Positions 22,811-32,680 of a DNA stretch of 64,000 nt are shown here, piece after piece (position 1 is the stretch's first letter; each line of letters begins with the position of its first letter). The stretch is from Trichuris trichiura. Taxonomy: Eukaryota > Nematoda > Enoplea > Trichinellida > Trichuridae. A program made the translations under genes and the position numbers. The DNA is taken from contig JBAJFE010000039.1 of the NCBI GenBank assembly GCA_037903355.1, forward strand, positions 744,001 to 808,000. Direction: 5' to 3'. A model generated the notes under the pieces. That model was given only the letters and a program-made list of their open reading frames with translations. It had not been told where the DNA came from and did no database searches.

Positions 22811-23707
22811 TCAACATGAGAAAAATAAGTCGCATACAGCTTGTTGGAGCAATCGCTTACAAACAAGCGTCCTGGTAAACCCGCCGGCTGATAACCGTAA
22901 ACTGGGAGATGCCAAGTTTTTGCACATTTCATCGACAACTTCGTCGGCTGAAAAGTCAATTGCCATATCTGGCAGTATCTCCTGCTTTTTGTATACGTAA
23001 GGAACGCCTTCCGGTATGGTCAGAGGTTTCACGGACACTCTTATCCTTCCCTTTTTGGGTACATATTCTACGCCAACCCCATTTTCGGCCAATCGTCGTT
23101 TTTTGTTCATCACAACCAGCTCAGCGGGGGCGTCGGCATGCATAAGGTCTGAAATAACGGCTTTCGCATCGGCTTGTAGAGCTTCAGCATTGGCAACTTG
23201 GTCTTTCTGTTCTCGAAGAAGCATTTCTTCAACTCTAAGGTGCATTAGGCGATCCTCCTCTAGCATGCTTTCAATCCAAGCCTCATCTTTTGACAGACGA
23301 CCCTTGTTTCGTTGTATTTGTTCTTCATGTTCTTTGACAAAGGTAGCTATTGCCGTTTTGGTTTCCTCCACGTCTTGATCGTGGACGAGGTTGAATATGA
23401 TGTCTTCAAATTGCTCCAAATAATCATTGTAGGCTCTAAGGTCGGGAAAATCTTCCTCTCTTAGATTAAAAGTTTTTTTCAGCTTCTTCCTGAAGTACAC
23501 TTCGACCTCTACAAGAGGATCGTCAAACTGCATTACCCAAAACGTGTTTTTTCTTAACACACGCGAACATGCCGGGCAGGGACCCGACTGGCGAGCGAAA
23601 ACAACCTCAACGCAATTGCGACACAACGGATGGCCGCATTCGTTAACCATAAGCACAAATTCTCGATTGTTATAGTCACTACCTTTGCATTTCGGGCAGA
23701 TACGCAT
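22811..23707 (-). CDS. MNAT1: MAT1, CDK-activating kinase assembly factor
   Basis: A single uninterrupted exon encodes 298 residues (human 309). The N-terminal RING finger is complete: C4, C7, C24, H26, C29, C32, C44, C47. It is followed by LREEDFPDLRAYNDYLE, which matches the human KREEDFPSLREYNDFLE region, a helical coiled-coil middle (about 110-190), and an end (AGGFTRTLVCKRLLQQA) matching the conserved C-terminal CDK7/cyclin H-binding segment. MAT1 assembles CDK7 and cyclin H and anchors them to TFIIH. It is intronless, unlike most neighbours. Its ATG lies only six bases after the ISD11 stop on the same strand, so the two are probably co-transcribed. Confidence 0.95.
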   Translation of the reverse strand: MRICPKCKGSDYNNREFVLMVNECGHPLCRNCVEVVFARQSGPCPACSRVLRKNTFWVMQFDDPLVEVEVYFRKKLKKTFNLREEDFPDLRAYNDYLEQFEDIIFNLVHDQDVEETKTAIATFVKEHEEQIQRNKGRLSKDEAWIESMLEEDRLMHLRVEEMLLREQKDQVANAEALQADAKAVISDLMHADAPAELVVMNKKRRLAENGVGVEYVPKKGRIRVSVKPLTIPEGVPYVYKKQEILPDMAIDFSADEVVDEMCKNLASPSLRLSAGGFTRTLVCKRLLQQAVCDLFFSC

Positions 23708-23713
23708 GGTTGC

Positions 23714-23974
23714 TTAATGTTCAATAACAAGTCGAGGAGCTTTATTGTTGACTTCTATGCTCTCTTCCCTCGATAAGAACTTTAAAGCTTCTTGACCTTT
23801 CTTGTACAATTGCTCTTTGACCAATGGGTCCGTTTCTTCCCTGCCGCGGCGAAAATGGTCGCGTATCCGTCGAAGAAAAAATTGGCGATTCGAATAGTTG
23901 CTCAAGCGATTGGCGGAACGAATTAAGTCTTTGTACAAGGTTCGCCATGCTGAGCGCGTCAATTCCGAGCCCAT
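23714..23974 (-). CDS. LYRM4: ISD11/LYRM4, LYR-motif protein of Fe-S cluster assembly
   Basis: One exon encodes 86 residues from the ATG at 23974; human ISD11 is 91. The LYR-type motif is LYK (residues 13-15) and the signature NRLSNYSNR..FLRRIRDHFR lines up with [20 protein letters not shown] of ISD11. The C-terminal LVIE matches LIIE. ISD11 stabilises the mitochondrial cysteine desulfurase NFS1 together with acyl carrier protein. An AG (TTGTTGCGCAG) eleven bases upstream of this ATG could be a trans-splice acceptor; an in-frame extension further upstream exists but looks like leader or intron sequence. The stop codon TAA is followed by GCAACC and then the MAT1 ATG in the same frame. Confidence 0.85.
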   Translation of the reverse strand: MGSELTRSAWRTLYKDLIRSANRLSNYSNRQFFLRRIRDHFRRGREETDPLVKEQLYKKGQEALKFLSREESIEVNNKAPRLVIEH

Positions 23975-24538
23975 CGACACGATGCCTGCGCAACAATGAG
24001 CATGTGGATACGGGAAACAGGGAAAGCAAAGATACAAGCTAAAAACTTTGAAGTCAAAAGTACAAAACGGAAATTGCTGAAAAAAAACTAACTAACTTAC
24101 CAGGCAGTTATTCAGATTTCGTTCAAAATAAATGGTAGTCTCAGTCGAAGCTACAAGCTTTGCAGCTAAGCATGCGCAGGTAGGGTATCTAAAAGCCTAT
24201 TCTTATTCTCACATTAGGACACGTTAGCTTTGTTAAGCCCGTACGCAACATTTTACAAATACAGAATTTGTTTTTATTTCCATAATAGCTGAATACGCGT
24301 TTTTAAATTTTTTTAAAATTCATTATTCCTTCATTTCAGTTTTGTAATATCTATTGGGCGCAAAATATTTTTTGCACGACACGCAAACGCAATTTTGAGA
24401 TGCAAACTACGGCAGGAAGAAAATGACTGTTCGCTCAAAACAAAACCCTACTTAATGATTCGCAAGTACTTATAGTTGTTTGCGCATACTGTATTTAAAG
24501 TTGCGTAGGGTTTGGAATTTGTTCGATTAAGCAAGGTG
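23975..24538. promoter_or_regulatory. Divergent promoter region between ISD11 and the SR-protein gene
   Basis: 564 bp lie between two head-to-head start codons. It is AT-rich in the middle and GC-richer toward the SR gene. It probably drives the ISD11-MAT1(-SCYL1-TRAPPC6) transcript leftward and the SR gene rightward. No specific motif was recognised. Confidence 0.4.
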
Positions 24539-27006
24539 ATGGCGAGCACGCGCGTTTACATCGGACGCTTGCCTTACAAGGCACGCGAGCGAGACGTCGA
24601 AGATTTTTTCCGCGGTTTTGGTCGCATTCGAGAGGTTCTTTTAAAAAGTGGATTTGGATTTGTGGTAAGTTGGTCTGGTATTTTGTTTCGCTGTTTGAAC
24701 CGTCTGTTGCCGCAGGAGTTCGACGACCCGCGGGACGCGGACGACGCCGTTTACAGTTTGAATGGTCGGGAATTGTGCGGCGAAAGGTTTGACGGAAATT
24801 TTCACTTTGTTTTTCATTTTCATTGCATATGCGCTTTGCAGAGTTATTGTCGAGATGACCAAACGTCCACCGAAGGGACGGGACGCCTATCGCTCCACTT
24901 ACCGAAGCAGCCGTTATTCGGGACGTTCTCCCGAGCGTAGGCGTCGTGACCGCGAGGAGAAGTATACTTAGTAGCCGTTCTTGCATGTCGTCCTTGCTAT
25001 AGTTTCTTTTAAAAGCAGGTACGGGCCGCCGGCTCAGACACCATGGAGGTGCATCGTGCACAACTTGTCCTCCCGCATATCTTGGCAGGTGGGTAGTTTT
25101 AACGTTTTTTGCCGTTTCAGTACATGGTTGAAAAGTCGCTAGTGCTGCGTGGTTTCCTTGCAGTTAGCTAGTACCGCGTTGGCTAATAGGTAAATGGACA
25201 AAAGGACGACAAGCTGACAATTTGTCCTGTTCGATCTAACAATTATGTTTTGCTTGACAGTTTGCCTGTCGGAGCTACCAGGCGCTCGTTCCGTTGGTAG
25301 AGGTCGGAGGCGATCGAACAGGGGCCTTGGGTTTTCGCTAGCGTACGTTGTGTCGTTCGAGCGGTTTTCGAAGTTGCAGCGCTGATGTTCGTTCTTCGAT
25401 TCGCACTCCATCTCCTGTTCGGTTCCACGTAACCCTATGGTTTATTCGTATGGGTTTTACTTGTTCTTTCACACCAGTTAGAGCTGTAATGACAGTTTGT
25501 TCGCTTGAAAAGGTGGCCTGCGAAAAAAACGCACGCCTGTCGAACGGTGGTGCCTGGTGAAAACCGACTGCCGTCTGCGCAAGGCAACCTTTGGTCATCG
25601 TGAACCGTTTTTGAGAAAAGCACCGCCATGTCTCGTTTAATGTGTTGCTCCTCGTTGGTCGACCGTCATTGCAATGTGCTTTTGAATAGGATCTAAAAGA
25701 CTTTATGCGACAAGCCGGGGAGGTCACATACGCTGACGCTCACAGAGCCGCAAGAAACGAAGGGTAAATGTCGTTGTCACTTTTGTTTTTCTAATTTTCA
25801 TTGATTTGCAGGGTCGTGTGTTTTACATCGCATTCAGAGCTGAAAAAAGCGATCGATACTCTTGACGGGAAGGTACTAAATGGTAGAAAGATCAAGCTGA
25901 CCGATGGTTCTCGAGGGTGAGCTAACGGTTTTTCTATTGAAAGAAAATAAGATCACATTTTCTTCTCAGACGATCCAGATCGTACAGTAGCAGTGGATCG
26001 AGAAGCTCTGGGTTAGAAAAGCAAGTTAAGTAGTTCCCTTATGAGGTATGATAACTGTTTTTAGAAGTCGAAGCAGCTACTCGAGAAGCAGTAGCAGCGC
26101 TTCTCGTTCCTCGTCTCGACGACCGACGTCACGTTCACCTCCTTCGGCTAGGCGTAGAAGGTAAAAATGATTTGTTTTCTTTTAAATCCATAAACATTTC
26201 TTTTTTTTTAAAGCAGTTCTCGTTCCGAAAGTCGAAGCAGTTCCGAAAAAGATTTTAAGCGACGTAAAAGATCTCGCAGTCGTAGTCGTAGTGTGAGCGC
26301 CAGTCCTCGTCGATCCGTGTCGCCTGAACCGTCTCCGCCCAAAAAACGTAAAGATCGAAGTCGAAGCGTCAGTCGAGAAGACAATTGGAATGAAAGGAAG
26401 CGATCCGCTTCGGAAACGGCGGACCTAAGTGGCGACAATGGCAACTCGCCAAATGTTTCCGAATCAGCGGACAAATCAGACAGGACGGAAAACGCGCGTC
26501 GCTCCGAAGGAAAAGGTGGTACGGATTTGCAGGATGCTAGACGCAGTTTAAGTTGGAGCGACCGTTCAAAGCATGGCAGTTCGGACGAGGATGCACGCAG
26601 TATTGGCGGCGATTCGGCCGACTATCAAAGGGATGTTCAAACGGACAGCCGAAGTCCGACGCCTCGTACGAGCAGAAGTGGTAAAGAATCGAACAAACGA
26701 AGCGACCGTGCTCGTTCACGTTCCAAGGAGACGAAAAGAAAAGGTAAAGGATCGAGTAAGAAGGTTAAGAAGTCGACAACAAAAAAGAGCACTCCGGTCG
26801 GCGAGTCGGTCATGACCCGATCGCAGATGGCAAGAAAGAGGCGAGACAGCGAAAGTGACAGCGCCGGAAAACGCTCCAGCAAAAATGGTTACGATCGTAG
26901 CGGCGATTCCAGTTCGGAGAAAGGTTCATTCAGTCGAAGCGGCAGTGAGTCCGACTCGGCTGCCGAGTACGACAATCGTGTGAGCGTTAAGAAGCGTAAG
27001 AATTGA
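24539..27006 (+). CDS. SR splicing factor with two RRMs (SRSF4/5/6 type)
   Basis: Exons 24539-24664, 24716-24786, 24842-24961, 25019-25088, 25690-25763, 25812-25916, 25970-26011, 26065-26160, 26217-27006; 497 residues. RRM1 carries RNP2 VYIGRLP (6-12) and RNP1 SGFGFVEF (37-44), then the conserved LNGRELCGERVIVE. The second, pseudo-RRM has the family-defining heptapeptide SWQDLKD (127-133, split by the long intron 4) and QAGEVTYADAH. The C-terminal 300 residues are an RS domain rich in SRS, RSRS and lysine-rich blocks, ending KKRKN. These proteins bind exonic splicing enhancers and recruit U1 and U2AF; the RS domain is phosphorylated by SRPK/CLK kinases. Which of SRSF4/5/6 is the ortholog cannot be said from the sequence. 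Intron 4 (601 bp) is an outlier and may contain a regulatory cassette exon. Confidence 0.93.
25089..25689 (+). other. Long intron 4 of the SR gene, candidate autoregulatory intron
   Basis: The other introns here are about 45-60 bp. This one splits the SWQ/DLKD motif and contains internal acceptor-like sites, such as GCCGTTTCAG at about 25113-25122, in GC-richer sequence. SR genes commonly carry poison exons; no specific exon could be proved. Confidence 0.4.
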
Positions 27007-28555
27007 GAGACTGCCTCACTCGTAATGGTTTGTGTTCTCAAAGTTTTCATTCGTCAGTAGCTTCGAACGAAACTTACTGTGCTTAAATTTGGCGCCAACT
27101 ATTTCATTCACGTAGTGCATGCTAGTTTCAGGGTGTTGATAGATATTACCTGCGTAGAAAGCTTTGTTAATTCCACACAGTCCCTTGGTTTTCGATGACA
27201 TTGCCTGCGAATCACGTTTCAACTGAGACTGTAACCCGTTGGAACAATTGTAACGCGTAAAGCAATTAAAAAATGGTGGCAGTTGGTGAATAGTGGATGT
27301 ACAAATGTCGATATTTTGAACCGAGCAACTGAGACGTAAAAGCAGAGGTGTACTGTGTCGTGCCGGTCGTTTAATGCGGACACCTCTTGTTTCAGAAGAC
27401 CATCGAGATTAAGCTTATGCAAAGTAATGTGACGTCGGTCTATCTCCGCTTCATAACGTTATACGGTAGTCTCGGAAGTCTGGACGAACGCGTTATCGTT
27501 TAGCAAAGCAGTTAACCCTTCTAACGGTATATTGAACATAGCTGTGTGACTCACTCGACAACTGAGGGGCGATTAAAATATTCTCGCGTGAGACAACCTA
27601 CTTTTACCCATAAAATGCAGGCTGCTTTTCGGACAAATTCCCGCCATCCTGTTTCTACCCTCATTGCTAATTATTACTGTCCCGCCTAAGTTTTTGTTGG
27701 AAGGCAGCAAAAACCTACCGAAACCCGTCGCTATCTCTACTAGAGGTTTGCCCGCCGTGGGCGCAACAAAACGGCCGGCATTTTTTAATGAAAGATCCTG
27801 CATTTCCGGTATACGGTAGTTTTTCGACGTGCCCTGAAAAATAAGACCGGATGGACGCATGAGACCTGAGCGGCAGTATTTGCGGCTTAAGAAGTAACGA
27901 GACAAAGGAATAATCTTAGCAGTGCTAGCATCTGCCCACTTTTCTTTAGTTTTTCATGCCTTTTTTGAACAACTACTATTGAATTGACCTTAGCTTACTT
28001 AGCAAGCTGTTATAAATTTATTTTAATTTCTCGAACGCTTTATTACCCGCTCGTTGCTTTGGTGCTTCATTTGAAACATTGCGGCAAGCTAACCTGCTTA
28101 CTTCGCAATTACTGTAAACGCTTATCTTGGAGAAATGCCTCCTTCGCCATCCCGTAATATTCTGTCAGGAACTCTGCTCTGCAGTTTTCCTTAATCTTTA
28201 TTTGAAACTAAAATACGCGTTTTTCAAAATTTGGACGCTCATACGCAATGCCTTATTTTTGCGCATGACTGCAGTAAGACTAAGTGTATTGTTAACTGAA
28301 GTGGCATAGACAGTTACAAAAAAGAAGATAAATTAGCCCAGTAGCGAAAAATAATGTCCCTGGCGAGCAATCCTAACCCTTGTTAGTAAACGTTTTAAAT
28401 TACTTGTGGAATTGTACCTGCTCATCTCCTTACTGTGCAACGTGGTAAGCCAGTTGAAGATAACTTCCATTATTACTAAATACGCGGTTTTTTCGAAGTT
28501 TTAAATAATGTAACCTTGCGCTTTCTTGCTCTCCGTGCAAATTTCACCGTAGAAC
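27007..28555. other. Intergenic stretch between the SR gene and PIGB
   Basis: It includes the SR gene 3' flank and the PIGB 5' flank. A 110-codon open frame on the minus strand (27573-27905) has no recognisable similarity and a poor start. Nothing else was seen. Confidence 0.45.
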
Positions 28556-30373
28556 ATGCCCCATCAGCGTAAAGTGTCCTGGACGAGCAGGCAGCCACCT
28601 TTTGAAAAACGCACGCTTGCTTACTTTGCTATCTTTTATCGTGCATTGAATTTGCTTTTGGTGCAAACATGGTTCGTACCTGACGAGTACTGGCAGACGC
28701 TGGAACCAGCCCACCGCTTAACTTTTGGGTATTTTCTTGCATCAGACAACTTCAGCTAAGCAAATCCGTTTTGAGGTATGGCTACTTAACTTGGGAGTGG
28801 CAAGAAGGACTAAGGAGCTATTCTTATCCATGCGTATTCGCTGCGCTATACAAGATTCTTTATCTTCTAGGACTAGATACTTATTTCTTCATGGTACGCT
28901 ACACTTTTTTGTAGATTCGTTTGGCCCTTTGTTATTTTAGGTTAATATGCCAAAAGCAGCTTGCTGCATACTGGCATTTTTTGCAGACCAACGACTTTAC
29001 GCGCTCGCGTCTCAACTGTTTGACCAAAGCACCGCCTGCTGGACTATGCTTGCATACTATTCCAACTGGTTTCAATTCTTTTGTGCCCCAAGAACATTGT
29101 TAAACACAGTCGAGTCAGCACTGGTGGTTATTAGCTCAAGTTACCTAATCGAACTGTCCAAATCACGGCTACCCGGGCAAGATGGACCTTTTAAAGCTAT
29201 ACCGTGTAACCATGTACGTTGTAGAACGATGAAGCTGAATTTGGCTGTCGTGCTTTCCACCTGGGCGGTGCTGATTCGGCCAACGTCTATTCTACTCCTA
29301 GTCCCCGTATGGCTTCGACACGTCCGTCTTTCAAGTATCCCACGTCTATTAGCTATAGCACGCACTGGGTTAATCACACTGAACAAAATCAGCTCATCCG
29401 TATAAGTACCTCTGTGTTACAGGATGCTTGTTACCGCGTTTGCTGCTTTGATCGATCGACTCTGCTACGGACATTGGACATTTCCCTTGTGGAACTTCGT
29501 ACAGTTCAACTTGATCAAAGGTGGTAGCGCCCTGTTTGGTTCGCATCCATGGCATTGGTGAGATATTCAGAGACGTTGACATTTTTATAGCCTCCTTTCA
29601 AAGGTATGTCACGTGCGGTATTCCGTCCGTTTTTCTTTTCCATATTATTGTCATCATGGCGGGCGTTTGGGCGTCAAAGCAAAACCGTTTCTTCTTTCAG
29701 ATATGTGCGCTTTACGTGCTAGTGCATAGGTAAGTGACGAGCGATACTTGAAAGAACGTTATTCGCAACTTTGTTCCTTAGTTTAATCGCGCATAAGGAA
29801 TTTCGATTCCTGCTGCCTACTGTCCCATTGCTTAGCATCTACGCAGGTTACTTTCTCGCCAGAAACGCTTTCAACGTAACAAAATCAAAATGGGTCTTTG
29901 GCTTACTCGTGCTTCCGAACGTTCTTCTTGCATTGTTCACTGGACTGATTCACCAACGTGGCGTTATGGACGTTACAGGCTTTTTGAATAAGCAGGCACA
30001 GACACGTGGAGTAGAAATCTGGTACTTGATGCCATGCCACAGTACCCCATTCTATAGTCATGTTCATGCACCAGTGCAGATGCGATTCCTAACCTGCATG
30101 CCTGAAACTTTGTCTCAACGAGATTACGTAGATGAGTCAGATGATTTTCATCGAGACCCAAGCACATGGCTTGAACGTGAACTAAGTATACCGGAACGTC
30201 GACCAACGCACATCGTTATTTATGCGAAAACAGCCTCGCTCGTTGCAAACGTGTTTCGCAAAGAAAAGTATTCTCTTATCAGGAAGTTTTTCAATACTTG
30301 CTTTCCTCAGGGCGACCGTGAAAGCACAGAAATTGAAGTTTACGAACAAATCACCAGTCCTAATCGTACTTAA
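28556..30373 (+). CDS. PIGB: PIGB, GPI mannosyltransferase 3
   Basis: Exons 28556-28728, 28776-28893, 28941-29368, 29423-29557, 29604-29729, 29782-30373 encode 523 residues (human 554). The GT22-family luminal loop motif VPDEYWQ is at 41-47. Later family blocks are [38 protein letters not shown], and [13 protein letters not shown]. The protein is hydrophobic with repeated membrane segments, as expected for a multi-pass ER enzyme. It adds the third mannose (alpha-1,2) to the growing GPI anchor using dolichol-phosphate mannose. The Asp-Glu in the first loop is the presumed catalytic site by family knowledge. All five introns are 45-55 bp and phases agree. It converges on the clathrin light-chain gene, with 168 bp between the stops. 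Confidence 0.94.
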
Positions 30374-30541
30374 CGACGAACGAATAGGAAATATCAAACG
30401 AATTCGCCTGCTTTCATACTAGCAGAAATGCAGCAACATTTGGTTATAGGACTTATGGAATGCAGGTACACTCGCTCATATGAATGCTGCCGTGCCTGCG
30501 GTCAGAGTTGCTTGGAATGAGCGCAACCTTAACGCATTGAC

Positions 30542-31360
30542 TCATTGCCCATTGGTTTCGGACGTTTCGTTGGCCGCTTGCAATTTCATCTGTAAAAATA
30601 AAGTACGCATTCGCGAAACGTCCTTCGTGTTTCGTCCAGTTTTTGGATTGAAGTCACAAAGGCCAGCTATTTTTTCCCACTCTTTTCCCTGCTCCGTATT
30701 GTCTCTTTGTTCAATGAACTCCTGTTCGACGATGCTTCGAAAAATAAAGTAGATTGCTGAAATGGCAATGACGCTCCGCTCTCCTACCGATTATTCTTTT
30801 TGTTCTTTTCTACTTGATCGGCGCGAGAGCGATACCATTCTTCCAACTCCAATTTAGCTTGATCATGCATCTTTTGCTTTTCAGTCTCCTCTTTCAAATC
30901 TTAGGCAAAAACGTATGTCCCGCAAAAGGATGAAAAGGAATTTTTACCTTTGTTGCGGAGACGAGTCTCCTGCTCTTGTCTCCAAGCTTTGATTGTTTCC
31001 GGCTCTTCAATGACCTTTTCAAAGGTTGGCTGAGCGGCCGCTTGTTCGCCAGAGAGAGGAACTGGTACGTCGTCGTTCAGCTCTCCATTCGCCAACGCGT
31101 TGGCCTTATCAATTGAATTTACATTTTCCTCCGTATTGCCCAAGTCTTCTAAACGTTAACAACTGTTACGGATTAACGGCGCTACGTAATGCATTCACGC
31201 TTCAACTTTTTTTTGCATTTCCATCCCCATGGAACGATAAATAATTGAACAAGCTAACCGAGTCTTAACTGTTGTACCCACCGAATGAAAAGTCGTCTAT
31301 TCCAGCCAATGTGGCTTTTTCGCGAGCTAAGAAATCGGCAACGGCGTCCTCTTCCGACAT
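30542..31360 (-). CDS. CLT (light chain): Clathrin light chain
   Basis: Exons 31282-31360, 30948-31148, 30788-30899 and 30542-30734 give 194 residues. The start (MSEEDAVADFLAREKATLAG) follows the conserved N-terminal pattern. The middle contains EEPETIKAWRQEQETRLR, matching the heavy-chain-binding helix. The C-terminal part GKEWEKIAGLCDFNPKTGR, then DVSRMR, is almost identical to animal light chains. Light chains decorate the clathrin triskelion, regulate lattice assembly and link to Hip1R/actin. The last intron uses an acceptor at CGAAG rather than the nearer TTTCAG; only this choice keeps the conserved NNRIVEQEF frame. Confidence 0.93.
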
Positions 31361-32680
31361 CGTACACGCTTAGTGCTCCGCCTGGAAGGTTAAGTTTTAG
31401 CCGGCAAAAACGAAAGCGCTATTCGTAAAACTTACGGCGAGAAAAATAGTGGAACACTTGTGGCAGCCGTAGCGATTTTAATACACACTATAAATAAAAG
31501 CAACAAAACCGAAACTTAGAAATTATGGAGAGCACAAGTCACAGTACACATACGTAAGGTACAGTACTAAGGAGAAATAATGATGCGCAGGTTCTAATGA
31601 CGCAGCAATGACTGCTTTAATGCTAATATGAATTTTAAAGCACGGGGGGAATGAACAAATTTTACGCCACAAACACTTTTCGGTGAAACAAATGAATACT
31701 TTTTCTCGCCTCTTCGGCGTAACATTTTGCACTTTGTAAGCGTACAACACTTTTCCAAATGTACGGTTTGCTGCTTTTATACGAGATTAAGATGCAACTC
31801 ACTGCGCTTATTTTGCCCTTTTTCATACACTGAAGCAATTGCTCAATTGCTAATCATTCAGTTTTCCTCCTGAGCCTGCCACCATTCGAAAACTATGCAG
31901 CTTACAGTAACGAACTAAACTTCGGTATACTGAAGGCGCTAACCGCGGTATACCTGTTAGTATGCGAATATTTATCATTTGCAGTCGGCTTCATAGCCGA
32001 TGCCTTACCTGTTCGTCAAATGTTTGCCAGCAGAATTTTTATATCTTTAGAGAAAGGGCTGTAAGTGATCTCAAACTCGCAAAAAAGTAATCGATCCATC
32101 CCTACCTACACTACGTGCTGAGTGATAGTCGTGTACTTTTTAAACGTTTAAATGTTTATCTCGCTTTTTTTGTTTGTAAATTAAGAAGTTTAAAGAAAAC
32201 GGTTTATCCGAGTCTGTAGCAACTTTTTCTCATGTCAAATTCGTCACTAAACCCGTAAATAACGCTACTTTTAAAAAAGCAAAAAATCTTGGTTGCGAGA
32301 ACAGTCGAATCTAGCTCTGTACTTTATTATGCTCTTGAAAATTTAATCCCCACCTGTCCGCTTTAAAAGTACGCGGCAATTCAGTTTTAATAACCTTCTG
32401 GGAGATGCTTAAACAGGAGCAAGCGAAAACGACCACTCGATAACCTGTTTTGCAGAAAGGCAACGTGATAAAGGTCAATAAATGGCAACATAAAACTTAG
32501 ATAAGTCGCAGGCAAGAAACAGATGCGCAACGACTAAACTATGCAACTTACGTTTGCTGACGTATAAAACAAACTATGACTGTCAGGTTAAACGCAGGTA
32601 ACCCGTAGGGTAGTCGATGAAAAAACTAAAATCATAAGAGCATAAAAGAAAGACCAGATCATTAGAAGTGCTACAAAAAT
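31361..32680. other. Intergenic stretch without recognised features
   Basis: It holds the clathrin light-chain 5' flank and the 3' flank of the LOTUS-like gene. It is AT-rich, with only short chance frames. Confidence 0.5.

Noticed and set aside
25139..25727. Minus-strand frames of 60-129 codons within the SR gene
   Set aside because: They overlap the SR intron and exons on the opposite strand and show no recognisable protein pattern.
27573..27905. 110-codon minus-strand frame between the SR gene and PIGB
   Set aside because: There is no family resemblance, no flanking splice signals and low complexity; it is likely chance.
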